Shown here: piece by piece, positions 1-8,531 of the stretch
Numbering within the stretch: the first letter of the stretch is position 1
Layout: every line of letters begins with the position of its first letter
Assembly: GCF_003432485.1 (NCBI RefSeq)
Contig: NZ_QVNQ01000002.1
Span: 620,001-684,000, forward strand
Direction: 5' to 3'
DNA: 64,000 nt
Origin: Actinomadura spongiicola
GTDB lineage: Bacteria > Actinomycetota > Actinomycetes > Streptosporangiales > Streptosporangiaceae
Program-made: the position numbers and the translations under genes
The notes under the pieces: model-generated
Database searches by the model: none
The model's input: only the letters and a program-made list of their open reading frames with translations
Told to the model about the DNA's origin: nothing

Positions 1-440
1 CGGCCGATCGCATGTCCCACGGCCGTGCAGCCGACCACGTTCCCCATTCCCAGCAGCACATATCCCGGCCAAAGGAATCCAGGGCCCGCGTCGGGCAGGC
101 TCACCACGGCCGCCGCGGCCACTCCAACGCCGTAGGCGAGCATTCCGTAAGCCAGCGTGCAGGCCAGGAGCGCGATCTCCGGCCGCCAGCTCGGTAGCGC
201 GGAGGCCCGAAACTGTTCGGCGAAACTGTAGCGGTGCGCTCGCCCGGCGGCCCAGGCCGCCGAGGCCGCGAGGGCCGGTCCGAAGAACAGCGACGGGATC
301 TGTGCAGCCGCGCTCGCCTGCGGCCATACGCCTATCCAGTACGTGTTCCGGCCGAACAACGCCGCGAGATCGATGCAGACGAGAACCGGAAACAACCATC
401 GAAGGGGCGAGCGCCGCACCTCTGTCCAGAAGATGCGCAT
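1..440 (-). CDS. ABC exporter membrane subunit (partial, runs off left edge)
   Basis: Reading leftward from the ATG at 440 gives at least 146 codons with no stop: MRIFWTEVRRSPLRWLFPVL and onward. Hydrophobic stretches lie near residues 15-30, 45-65 and 90-115, and a further one runs into the edge. The start shares one base with the stop of the ATPase gene (TGATG), so the two are translationally coupled. By position this is the permease or a permease-associated subunit of an ABC-2-type exporter. I do not recognise the exact family, and the substrate cannot be told. Confidence 0.6.
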   Translation of the reverse strand, partial: MRIFWTEVRRSPLRWLFPVLVCIDLAALFGRNTYWIGVWPQASAAAQIPSLFFGPALAASAAWAAGRAHRYSFAEQFRASALPSWRPEIALLACTLAYGMLAYGVGVAAAAVVSLPDAGPGFLWPGYVLLGMGNVVGCTAVGHAIG

Positions 441-1216
441 CAGGCGGGCACCTCATTGCCCGTGAGCACCGTCATATAGCCCTTTTCAAGGGGGCTGTCG
501 CCGGGCGCGTCCGCTGACGCGATCCCAGCAAGTTCACGGGGTGGGCCGTAATAAAGAAATCGGCCCTCGCTCATCACGATGACGTTGTCGCAGATGGCGG
601 CGACGTCCTCGACCAGATGTGTGCTCAACACGATGGCGGTGTTCTCCAACGACCGCAGAAGCCCGCGGAACTCCAGCCGTTGCGCCGGGTCCAGGCCCAC
701 GGTCGGCTCGTCGAGCAGGAGCAAGTTGGGCGAGCCGACGATGGCCGAGGCGATTCCGGCACGCCGCAGCATCCCGCCGGAGAGGGCTTTCATCTTCGCT
801 TTCTGCCTGCTCGCGAGCCCGACCGCCGCGATGGCGTTGACCGTGGCCTCGTGGGCTCGCCGTCCTGGAACCCCACGTAACCAGGAGCAATAGCGAACGA
901 AGTCGTACACGGTGAAGGCGGGCAGGTAGCCGAACTCCTGCGGGAGGTAGCCGATACCGCGTCGCGCTTTCCTGGCCGTCCGTTCGGAGGCCACCCGGGT
1001 GCCGCAGATCTCCACCGTTCCGCTCCGTGGCGGAGTCGTGGTCGCCAGCGTCCGCAGCAGAGTTGTTTTTCCCGCCCCGTTGGGCCCGAGCAGGCCGAGC
1101 ACACCCGGACCGATTTCCAGATCGACCCCGGCAAGGACATTGGCGCGCCCGTAACCCTGTACCAGCCCCGAAACCCGCACGATAGCGTCCACTTCGTCCC
1201 CAAATCCCGAGGGCAT
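440..1216 (-). CDS. ABC transporter ATP-binding protein (ABC-2 exporter type)
   Basis: Cytoplasmic ATPase of about 258 residues that powers an exporter. Walker A is GPNGAGKTT (about residue 46), the signature is LSGGMLRR, and Walker B with D-loop is LLLLDEPTVGLDPAQR. The H-loop histidine sits in LSTHLVEDV. The layout matches the CcmA/ABC-2 family (drug, antibiotic or lipid export). Either the GTG at 1219 or the adjacent ATG at 1216 could be the start; neither has a clear ribosome site. The membrane partner follows with a one-base overlap. Substrate unknown. Confidence 0.88.
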   Translation of the reverse strand: MPSGFGDEVDAIVRVSGLVQGYGRANVLAGVDLEIGPGVLGLLGPNGAGKTTLLRTLATTTPPRSGTVEICGTRVASERTARKARRGIGYLPQEFGYLPAFTVYDFVRYCSWLRGVPGRRAHEATVNAIAAVGLASRQKAKMKALSGGMLRRAGIASAIVGSPNLLLLDEPTVGLDPAQRLEFRGLLRSLENTAIVLSTHLVEDVAAICDNVIVMSEGRFLYYGPPRELAGIASADAPGDSPLEKGYMTVLTGNEVPA

Positions 1217-1346
1217 CACTGATCAACGACGAGACTGTCGAGGAATGATACAGACCTCGCGGTGACCTCTCCGGTGACTTGATGTCAACCGCAATCCGGA
1301 ATTGGTGGATCGATATCGAGGAGCGCTGGACGCGTGGGTGGGTCGG

Positions 1347-2633
1347 TCAGCGGGTTTCTATGAAGGCGTCTGGGTTGCGTGGGGGGCGGGGGCGTGGGGG
1401 TGCGGCGGGGTGGCCTATGCCTACGGCGCCCATGGGGTCCCAGGTGGGTGGAAGGTCCAGGGTCTCGCGGACTACGTCGCGGCAGAACATCGTGCTGGAG
1501 ACCCAGCAGGAGCCGAGGCCCTCTACCGCCAGGGCGACCAGGAGGTTCTCCACGCCTGCTCCGGTGGCTACGACGAACATCTCGCGTTCGGCCTGGGAGC
1601 GGCGTTCGTCGGGGTAGTCGTGGGAGCCGTCCATGACCAGGCATGGGACGACCAGGTAGGGGGCGCGGCGCAGGACCTCGCCGCGGCGTAGGCGTTTGGT
1701 GATCGACTCCTCCGAGAAGCCGTCGCGGCGCAGGTCGGCCTCCCAGGCGTCGCGCATAGCGTCCAGGAGGCGGGTGCGGGACTCCGGCGACTCCAGCAGG
1801 ACGAAGCGCCACGGGGTGGTGTGGTGGGGGGCCGGGGCCGTGATCGCGGCGGCGACGGCGCGGCGTACGGCTGCTGGGTCGACCGGGTCGGGGGTGAACT
1901 CGCGGATGGTGCGGCGGGCGGCCAGGACTTCCGAGGGGCCGTAGCGGAACATGTCCTCGGCGGGTGGACGGATCAGTGCGCGGGCGCCCGGGCCATCTTC
2001 GTGGGTGACCAGGTTGGAGAGGCCGCGTACTACGGCGATGGGGACGCCGTCCAGTTTGCCTTTGACGAGTTCGGCCGCTGCGGCGATTTCGTCGGCGACT
2101 GCTGTGATGGTCGCGTCTAGGCGGTTTCCGTGTCGGTCGTTCTGGCCGCGTAGGTCGTTCAGGGGGTCCAGGCCGGCGACGCCGATCGCGGCGTCGGTGA
2201 GGCCGTTGCGCCAAGGGCGGCCGAGCGTGTCGGAGACGATCACGGCGACGTTCGCGCCGGTGCGGTCGCGGACGCCCGCGCGGATGCGGCGGGCCGAGGC
2301 GTCCGGGTCCTCCGGGAGGAGCAGGACGGTGCCCGGTTCGGTGTTCGAGGCGTCCACTCCGGCGGCGGCGAGGACCAGGCCGTGACGTGTCTCGACGATC
2401 CGGGTCTCGCCGTTGGCGTGGGCGCGGCGCGCGATGACCCTGACCGTTTCGGCTTCGATGGCCTTCTCGCGGTCGGAGGCGATCTGGACCCGGCCCTCCG
2501 CCTTGCTGACGATCTTGGACGTGACGACGAGCACATCGCCGTCCTGCACCGCCTCAGAGGAGATCAGGGCCGCGATGTCGTCGCCCTCGGTGACCTCGGG
2601 CAGGCCCGGAATGCCGAAGACCTCCAGGTTCAT
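1347..2633 (-). CDS. fbiB: Bifunctional F420 biosynthesis protein FbiB (F420:glutamyl ligase + FMN reductase domain)
   Basis: 428 residues. Residues 1 to about 238 form the CofE-type ligase, which adds L-glutamates to F420-0 with GTP ([29 protein letters not shown]). From about residue 240 a nitroreductase-fold FMN domain follows ([14 protein letters not shown] ... [23 protein letters not shown]). In actinobacteria this domain is known to reduce dehydro-F420-0. The start is the ATG at 2633, which overlaps the fbiA stop by four bases. An open frame continues far upstream in this frame but only as a shadow of fbiA. The size fits mycobacterial FbiB (about 448 aa). It forms an operon with fbiA. 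Confidence 0.95.
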   Translation of the reverse strand: MNLEVFGIPGLPEVTEGDDIAALISSEAVQDGDVLVVTSKIVSKAEGRVQIASDREKAIEAETVRVIARRAHANGETRIVETRHGLVLAAAGVDASNTEPGTVLLLPEDPDASARRIRAGVRDRTGANVAVIVSDTLGRPWRNGLTDAAIGVAGLDPLNDLRGQNDRHGNRLDATITAVADEIAAAAELVKGKLDGVPIAVVRGLSNLVTHEDGPGARALIRPPAEDMFRYGPSEVLAARRTIREFTPDPVDPAAVRRAVAAAITAPAPHHTTPWRFVLLESPESRTRLLDAMRDAWEADLRRDGFSEESITKRLRRGEVLRRAPYLVVPCLVMDGSHDYPDERRSQAEREMFVVATGAGVENLLVALAVEGLGSCWVSSTMFCRDVVRETLDLPPTWDPMGAVGIGHPAAPPRPRPPRNPDAFIETR

Positions 2634-3574
2634 TGGGTCTCCTTCAGTTCGAGGGCGAGGTCGACGGCCGCGTGGGCTAGGGCGGCTGTTGCGTCCGGGT
2701 CGGACATGAGGAGCGGGCGGGAGCGTACCTCGATGTCCTTGACGTGGACGTTCGCGTCGGTTTCGGCTACGAGCCAGCCGTCCAAGAGGTCGGGGCCGTA
2801 CAGTTCGGCGACCGCCTGCGCGGAGGTCTCCACGCCGATGGCCGTGAGGCAGGCGTCCGCCATGCCGCGCACGGGGGCGGTGCCGATGATCGGGGAGACG
2901 CCGACGACGGTCTTCGCCGCGATCGCGTCCCGGATGCCCGGCACGGATAGGATCGTCCCGATACTGACGACCGGGTTGGACGGCGGCAGCACCACGACGT
3001 CGGCGGCCTCGATCGCCTCCAGCACGCCCGGGGCGGGGGCGGAATCCTCCGCGCCGACCGCCGCGATCGACAGTGCCGGAACGGACGCACGGAGCCGCAC
3101 CCACCATTCCTGGAAATGGATCGCGCGGCGCCCCTGCTCGTCCTCGATCACCACATGGGTCTCGACCTGATCGTTGGTCATCGGTATCAGCCGCACGCCC
3201 GGCTTCCACCGGTCGCACAGCGCCTCCGTCACCGCTGAGAGTTCGTATCCCGCTGCGAGCATCTGCGTCCGGACGATATGCGTCGCGAAATCGCGGTCGC
3301 CGAGCCCGAACCAGTTCGGGCCGACGCCGTACGCGCCGAGTTCCTCCTTGACGGTGAACGTCTCGTCCGCCCGGCCCCAGCCCTGGTCCTCGTTGATGCC
3401 GCCGCCGAGCGTGTACATCACGGTGTCCAGGTCGGGGCAGACCCGCAGGCCGAACAGGGAGATGTCGTCCCCCGTGTTGCCGATCACGGTGATCTCCGCC
3501 GCGGGGTGGGCCGACCGGAGCCCGCGCAGGAAGCGGGCGCCCCCGATGCCGCCCGCCAGCGCCACGATCTTCAT
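2630..3574 (-). CDS. fbiA: F420 biosynthesis transferase FbiA (CofD; phosphoenolpyruvyl/2-phospholactate transferase)
   Basis: 314 residues. Joins the activated three-carbon unit (in actinobacteria thought to be enolpyruvyl-diphospho-guanosine) to Fo, giving dehydro-F420-0, the substrate for FbiB. The N-terminal loop GGIGGAR (8-14) and the motifs [16 protein letters not shown] and VGVSPIIG are CofD signatures. The ATG at 3574 has only a weak ribosome site. It is transcribed divergently from the 3716 gene and overlaps fbiB by four bases. The fbiA-fbiB block next to whiB matches the mycobacterial arrangement. Confidence 0.95.
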   Translation of the reverse strand: MKIVALAGGIGGARFLRGLRSAHPAAEITVIGNTGDDISLFGLRVCPDLDTVMYTLGGGINEDQGWGRADETFTVKEELGAYGVGPNWFGLGDRDFATHIVRTQMLAAGYELSAVTEALCDRWKPGVRLIPMTNDQVETHVVIEDEQGRRAIHFQEWWVRLRASVPALSIAAVGAEDSAPAPGVLEAIEAADVVVLPPSNPVVSIGTILSVPGIRDAIAAKTVVGVSPIIGTAPVRGMADACLTAIGVETSAQAVAELYGPDLLDGWLVAETDANVHVKDIEVRSRPLLMSDPDATAALAHAAVDLALELKETQ

Positions 3575-3666
3575 GGGAGCACCCTATTCATCGCGCGTCC
3601 CGGCGCCCCGGTCGGCCCGGCGGTGACGGGCCGTTCCGGCGGGGTCACGCCGCCGGGTCGAAGTAT

Positions 3667-3678
3667 GCAAAGCTTTGC
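3667..3678. promoter_or_regulatory. 12-bp perfect palindrome in the fbiA / membrane-protein divergent region
   Basis: GCAAAGCTTTGC is a perfect palindrome in the 141-bp gap between fbiA (minus) and the 3716 gene (plus). A TGTAAT hexamer, a possible plus-strand -10, begins three bases after it. It could be an operator for either gene; no regulator is implied by the sequence alone. Confidence 0.3.
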
Positions 3679-3715
3679 CGTGTAATCGGGTTGCCTCGGT
3701 CTGGGAGAATTCACC

Positions 3716-4624
3716 GTGAACAAGGAAGCCGTCCAGCGCATGCGCGAACCGGCCGCCTGGGTACTGATCGTCTCGGCGGGTCTGCAATTGCTCGCGGGCA
3801 TCATCAACCTTCTCGGCAACGACGGTGACTTCTCGATGCGCGCCCTGAACGAGACCAGGGACGGGTTGTTCCTCTACGTCGGGGCCGTCGCCCTCCTCGT
3901 CCTGGCCGTCGTGCTGGTGACGTCGGGCGAGGCGACGCCCACCCCCCAGGCCCGGACGCTCGCCATGGGGGCGCTCGGCGTCCTCGGCGGCATCGCCCTG
4001 TTCGGGGTGCTGTGCTGGCTGGGCGGGATGCTGGCCGACGGCGATGTCGTGAGGTCGGTCACGAAGCTGACGACGTTCCTGGTCGGCGCGAGCAAGCTCG
4101 CCATCGTCGGTGTCGGCGGCTGGTACGTCCTCACCATCTTCCAGCAGTTGCAGCCGGCGCGTCCGCAGATGCAGCAGGGTTACGGCTACCAGCCAGGTCA
4201 GCCAGGTCAGCCGGGCTATGGGCAGCAGGCCTACGGGCAGCAGCAGGCCTACGGTCAGCCGGGTCAGCAGTACCAGCAGTACGGCCAGCAGCCGGCCGCC
4301 GAGGGTCAGCAGGCGGCGCAGCAGTACGGGCAGCAGCAGTACGGTCAGCCCCAGCAGTACGCGCAGCAGGACTACCAGCAGTACCAGCAGTACGGCCAGC
4401 CAGCGGACCAATCGGCCCAGCCCGCCCAGCCCGCCCAGCCCGCCCAGCATCAGCCCACCGAGCAGGAAGAGATGGGCGAGTGGACCCGCGCGTACGGCGG
4501 CGGTGCCCAGGAACAGGGCCCGCAGGGCACGCAACCCGCGCCGCCGCAGCCGGGCGCGGGCGAGCAGCGCGCCGAAGAGGGCGGCGACTGGTACCGCGAC
4601 AACCGGCCTCCACCACCGCAGTAA
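3716..4624 (+). CDS. Four-helix membrane protein with long Q/Y/G/P-rich low-complexity tail
   Basis: 302 residues, GTG start with GGGAGA seven bases upstream. Four hydrophobic segments lie at about 13-35, 50-72, 80-105 and 113-145. After them (about 148-250) comes a tail of imperfect YGQQ / QYQQYGQ / PGQPG repeats, then (AQP) repeats and a Pro-rich end. Both ends are probably cytoplasmic. Related actinobacterial proteins (four helices plus a Gln-rich tail) have no known function. The tail resembles intrinsically disordered prion-like segments. It stands alone between fbiA and whiB. Confidence 0.75.
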   Translation: MNKEAVQRMREPAAWVLIVSAGLQLLAGIINLLGNDGDFSMRALNETRDGLFLYVGAVALLVLAVVLVTSGEATPTPQARTLAMGALGVLGGIALFGVLCWLGGMLADGDVVRSVTKLTTFLVGASKLAIVGVGGWYVLTIFQQLQPARPQMQQGYGYQPGQPGQPGYGQQAYGQQQAYGQPGQQYQQYGQQPAAEGQQAAQQYGQQQYGQPQQYAQQDYQQYQQYGQPADQSAQPAQPAQPAQHQPTEQEEMGEWTRAYGGGAQEQGPQGTQPAPPQPGAGEQRAEEGGDWYRDNRPPPPQ

Positions 4625-4698
4625 CCGGTTTCTTCGCCCAAAGGGTGATGACGGTCATCCCGGCATAAGCCTCTATGTCGCCCGGAAAGCCATCCAGC

Positions 4699-4749
4699 TT
4701 GACGGGACAGGCACTACACGCGTGTAATTTCAACGGTGTAGTTTCAACG
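4699..4749 (+). promoter_or_regulatory. whiB promoter with overlapping palindrome and tandem direct repeats
   Basis: TTGACG (4699-4704) and TGTAAT (4723-4728) are 18 bases apart and form a good sigma-70/HrdB-like promoter about 90 bases before whiB. A perfect palindrome TACACGCGTGTA (4715-4726) covers the spacer end and -10. Two head-to-tail 14-mers follow, GTGTAATTTCAACG (4722-4735) and GTGTAGTTTCAACG (4736-4749), and straddle the expected transcription start. This is a likely compound operator. The regulator is unknown. Confidence 0.55.
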
Positions 4750-4816
4750 CCTTCTCGGGGGAAGGAACCGGAGGGAAGGCGTTGACCAGGGGGTTTCACG
4801 GGCAGGGAGGTGCGCT

Positions 4817-5080
4817 GTGAGCGAGGTCGTCATCCCGCTGGCGCACGGCACAGACGGCGAAGAGATGGGCTGGCAGGAGCGCGCGCTGTGCGCGCAGACG
4901 GACCCGGAGGCGTTCTTTCCGGAGAAGGGCGGCTCCACTCGCGAGGCCAAGAAGGTGTGCCGGGCATGCGAGGTGCGTACGGAATGCCTGGAGTACGCGC
5001 TACAGCACGATGAACGTTTCGGTATCTGGGGAGGGCTCTCCGAGAGGGAACGGCGCAAACTGAAGCGCCAGGCCGTCTAA
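4817..5080 (+). CDS. whiB2: WhiB-family iron-sulfur transcription factor (WhiB/WhiB2 type)
   Basis: 87 residues, GTG start. Four iron-sulfur cysteines at C25, C48, C51 and C57 (C-x22-C-x2-C-x5-C), the turn GIWGG at 69-73, and a basic C-terminus (RERRKLKRQ) for DNA contact. The core WQERALCAQTDPEAFFPEKG is that of Streptomyces WhiB and mycobacterial WhmD/WhiB2, which act with the principal sigma factor in sporulation septation or cell division. Position next to fbiA-fbiB agrees with Rv3260c. Regulation is probably through the compound element upstream. Confidence 0.95.
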   Translation: MSEVVIPLAHGTDGEEMGWQERALCAQTDPEAFFPEKGGSTREAKKVCRACEVRTECLEYALQHDERFGIWGGLSERERRKLKRQAV

Positions 5081-5143
5081 CCGCGGTCAACCGGATCTTT
5101 GTGATCCGAGGCGTGTCCCATGCGGCCGCGCGTACAGTAATCA

Positions 5144-5173
5144 GCCGTGTCGGCCCCCTGGGGCCGGCACGGC
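5144..5173 (+). terminator. Strong hairpin after whiB
   Basis: Arms 5144-5157 and 5160-5173 pair over 14 positions with one G-U wobble (GCCGTGTCGGCCCC against GGGGCCGGCACGGC) and almost no loop. It lies 64 bases after whiB and 53 before the next start. No T-run follows, as is usual for actinobacterial terminators. A smaller hairpin, CGGATC/GATCCG, is at 5092-5108. Confidence 0.45.
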
Positions 5174-5225
5174 TGCTGAACTTCTCAGCCAAGACCACCC
5201 CGTCGCCCCACAGATCGAGCGATCC

Positions 5226-8200
5226 TTGTCCCCCACTCTCGATCGCCATGTCGTCACGGCCGTCCTCGTCGCGCACGACGGTGCGCGCTGGCTGCCGGAG
5301 ACGCTGAAGGCACTCCTGACCCAGGCGCGGCCCGCCCAGCGCCTCGTGACCGTGGACACCGGAAGCCGCGACCGCGGACCCGCCCTCCTCGCCGAGGTCG
5401 TCGGCGAATCGAAGGTCCTCACCCTGCCCCGCACCACCGGGTACGGGGAGGCCGTCGCGGAGGCGCTGCGGCAGGACGCCGCGTCCACGCCCGTCCCCGA
5501 CGACGAACCCGGCAGCCCCCGCACCGAGTGGCTCTGGCTGCTCCACGACGACTGCGCGCCCGCCCACGACGCCCTCGCCCAGCTCCTGCGGAGCGCCGAC
5601 ACCGATCCGAGCATCGCGGTCCTCGGCCCGAAGGTCCGCGACTGGGACGACCGGCGCGTCCTGCGGGAGGTCGGCGTCACCGTCGACGCCGTCGGACGCC
5701 GCGTGACGGGCCTGGACGGCCGCGAGTTCGACCAGGGCCAGCACGACGGCGTCCGGGACGTCCTGTCGGTCGGCAGCGCCGGGATGCTCGTCCGCCGCGA
5801 CGTGTGGGACGCGCTCGGCGGCTTCGACGTCGACTACGGCGTCTTCCGCGACGACCTCGACTTCTGCTGGCGGGTCCACGCCGCCGACCATCGCGTCGTC
5901 ACCGCCACCGACGCCGTCGTGTACCACGCGGAGGCGGCCCGGCGCGGGCTCCGCGAGACCGGCGTGACCGCCGAGCATCCGGACCGCCGCGACCGCCGCA
6001 ACGCCCTCGCCACGCTGCTCGCAAACCAGCCGTTCGGCGCGATGCTACGGTCGCTGGTCCGCAACGTGTGGGCGTCGCTCGCGCACGCCCTCTGGCTCGC
6101 GGTCAGCAAACGTCCGGCCGCCGCCCGCGACGAGCTGCGCGCCCTCGGCGACGTCCTGCGCGACCCGGGACGGCTGCGGCAGGCGCGGGCCGCCCGCGCG
6201 GACGGACGCAAACGCGTCCACCGCACCGTCCGGCGCTTCCAGGCCCGCCGGGTCGTGGCCCGCCGCACGGTCGAGGCGATCTCCGAGTTCCTCGCCGCCC
6301 ACGAACGAGACCGGGAAGACGGCGACGACACCGCCCCCGCCCCCGAGGAACCGGGCACGATCCGGCGGCTCCTCACCCACCCCGGCGTGCTGGTCGTGCT
6401 GGCGCTGGTCGCCGTCGCGGTCGCGGCGGAACGCTCGCTCCTCACCGCCGCCGGGTCGCTCGGCGGCGGCGCGCTCGTCCCCGCGTGGGGCGGCGCGAGC
6501 GACCTGTGGGCGCAGTACGTGTCCGGCTGGCATCCGGTCGGGCTCGGCGGCGACGCGGGAAGCCCCCCGTACGTCGGGGTTCTCGCCGCCCTGTCGACGG
6601 TGACGCTCGGCAAACCGTGGCTGGCCGTGACGATCCTGCTGCTCGGCAGCGTGCCGCTCGCGGGCCTCACCGCCTACCGCGCGTCCCGACTGCTGGTGAG
6701 GAGGCCGCCGCCCGTGCCGCACTCGCCGCGCACCGGGCACCGGGCCAACGGCCGCGGCCTGCCCGTGACCGCCGTCCGCGCCTGGTTCGCCGCCGCGTAC
6801 GCGCTGCTGCCCGCCGCCACCGGCGCCATCGCGGGCGGACGGCTCGGCACCGCCGTCGTCCTCGTCCTGCTCCCGCCGATCGCCGTCCAACTCGCCCGCG
6901 TGTACGGGCTGCCGCGCTCGGAGGCCGCCGCGTTCGACGTCCGGACGCGCCGCGCCCGCGCCGGGCGGGCGGCGTGGGCGACCGCGCTGCTGCTCGCCGT
7001 CGCGATGGCGTTCGTCCCCCTGACCTGGCTGGTCGCCGCGCTCGCCGCCGGGACGGTGCAGGTGCTGTTCGACCGGCCTGGACGGCGGGTGCGCCGCGGC
7101 GTCGTCATCGCGCTCGGCGTCCCGCCGCTGCTGCTGTTCCCGTGGACGGTCGGCCTCTTGTCGCACCCGTCCCGTTTTCTGACGGAGTCGGGCCTGCACC
7201 GCCGGTTCGTGACCGCCGACGCGGCCGACCTGCTCACCCTCGATCCCGGCGGGCCCGGCACACCCGCGTGGTGGGCCATGGCCGGGCTGCTCGCGGTCGG
7301 CGTGTGCGCGCTGGCGCTGCGTCGCCGCCGCAACACCGTCCTCGCGGGCTGGCTGCTCGCCGTCTACGGGCTGCTCATCGCGGTCCTGACCGGCTTCGTC
7401 ACCGTCACCAAGGGCGTGGACGCGGCGCCCGTCTGGCCCGGCGTCGCGCTGATCTTCGCGGGCGGCGGGGTCCTGGTCGCCGCGACGGCCGCCGTCCAGC
7501 GGGCCGGCGAGGCCATGGGAGGCACACGACTGCTCCCCAAGGCGGGCGGGGCCGCCGTCGTGCTCGCCGCGTTCACCGCGCCCGTGCTGGCCGCCGGTTT
7601 CTGGGTGGTGGACGGCGTGGACGGGCCGCTGCGCCGCGTCGACCCCGACACCGTCCCCGCGTTCGTCCACGGACCGGGCGGGGCGAGAACACTCGTCCTG
7701 CACCGGGAACCGACCGGCCGCGTCTCCTACACCCTCCTGCGGGGCGCGCGGCCACGGCTCGGCGAGTCGGAGGTCGCGGGCGGCGGCAAGGCCCGGGACC
7801 GCCTGGACGATCTCGTCGCCGGGCTCGCGGCGAACCGTGAAGGCGATGAAGGGCCCGCGCTGACCCGGATGGGCGTCCAGCACATCCTCGTGCCGCACCC
7901 CCGGACAGACCCGCTCACGGACGTCCTCGACACGGCACCCGAACTGACGCGCCTCAGCCGCACCGACACGTTCGCCGTGTGGCGCCTCCACGCGCCGACC
8001 GGCCGGATGATGCTGCTGCAAGGCTCCACCGTCACCCCCTTGCCGTCGGGACGGATCGACGCCCGCGTCCGGCTCCCGGCCGGAACAGGAACACGCACCC
8101 TGCTGCTCGCGGAACCGTCCGACGGCGGTTGGCGGGCCACCCTGAACGGACGGGACCTCAAGGAACGGACGGTGGACGGCTGGGCGCAGGGCTACGACAT

Positions 8201-8531
8201 CCCCGCCGCCGGAGGAGAGTTCCAACTGACCCGGTCCATGACGGCGCGGCACGTCTGGGTCGTCGTGCAGGGCGCCGCCGTGCTGCTCGTCGCCGTTCTG
8301 GCGCTGCCGGGCGCGCGTGCCGACACGCTCCGCGGCGGCGGCGCACGCGAGAAGCCCCGTGAGAAGCCCCGTGAGAAGCGTCGTGAGAAGACCGGCGAGA
8401 GCCGCCGGGACCGGCGCCGTGGACGGCGAGGCCGCCGCCGTAGAAGCCACGTCCGCGCCCAGCCCGAGAAGAAGCACGAGGAACCGCCTCCCACGAAGGA
8501 ACGCAGCCCGGAGACGGAGGAGGTCTCGTGA
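5226..8531 (+). CDS. Giant membrane glycosyltransferase (GT2 domain plus multi-pass membrane domain)
   Basis: 1101 residues. An N-terminal GT2 domain (about 8-260) has VLVAHDGARWLPETL, an acidic metal motif LLHDDCAP (about 105) and the acceptor motif RDDLDFCWR. A basic linker follows. From about residue 387 to 780 there are many membrane spans, then an extracytoplasmic domain, a last span near 1008-1030, and a very basic Lys/Arg/Glu tail with KPRE repeats. Likely transfers sugars to a wall or surface polymer; donor and acceptor unknown. The track start is TTG at 5226 without a clear ribosome site, so the true start is uncertain. Its stop overlaps the DUF5719 start (GTGA). Confidence 0.82.
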   Translation: MSPTLDRHVVTAVLVAHDGARWLPETLKALLTQARPAQRLVTVDTGSRDRGPALLAEVVGESKVLTLPRTTGYGEAVAEALRQDAASTPVPDDEPGSPRTEWLWLLHDDCAPAHDALAQLLRSADTDPSIAVLGPKVRDWDDRRVLREVGVTVDAVGRRVTGLDGREFDQGQHDGVRDVLSVGSAGMLVRRDVWDALGGFDVDYGVFRDDLDFCWRVHAADHRVVTATDAVVYHAEAARRGLRETGVTAEHPDRRDRRNALATLLANQPFGAMLRSLVRNVWASLAHALWLAVSKRPAAARDELRALGDVLRDPGRLRQARAARADGRKRVHRTVRRFQARRVVARRTVEAISEFLAAHERDREDGDDTAPAPEEPGTIRRLLTHPGVLVVLALVAVAVAAERSLLTAAGSLGGGALVPAWGGASDLWAQYVSGWHPVGLGGDAGSPPYVGVLAALSTVTLGKPWLAVTILLLGSVPLAGLTAYRASRLLVRRPPPVPHSPRTGHRANGRGLPVTAVRAWFAAAYALLPAATGAIAGGRLGTAVVLVLLPPIAVQLARVYGLPRSEAAAFDVRTRRARAGRAAWATALLLAVAMAFVPLTWLVAALAAGTVQVLFDRPGRRVRRGVVIALGVPPLLLFPWTVGLLSHPSRFLTESGLHRRFVTADAADLLTLDPGGPGTPAWWAMAGLLAVGVCALALRRRRNTVLAGWLLAVYGLLIAVLTGFVTVTKGVDAAPVWPGVALIFAGGGVLVAATAAVQRAGEAMGGTRLLPKAGGAAVVLAAFTAPVLAAGFWVVDGVDGPLRRVDPDTVPAFVHGPGGARTLVLHREPTGRVSYTLLRGARPRLGESEVAGGGKARDRLDDLVAGLAANREGDEGPALTRMGVQHILVPHPRTDPLTDVLDTAPELTRLSRTDTFAVWRLHAPTGRMMLLQGSTVTPLPSGRIDARVRLPAGTGTRTLLLAEPSDGGWRATLNGRDLKERTVDGWAQGYDIPAAGGEFQLTRSMTARHVWVVVQGAAVLLVAVLALPGARADTLRGGGAREKPREKPREKRREKTGESRRDRRRGRRGRRRRSHVRAQPEKKHEEPPPTKERSPETEEVS

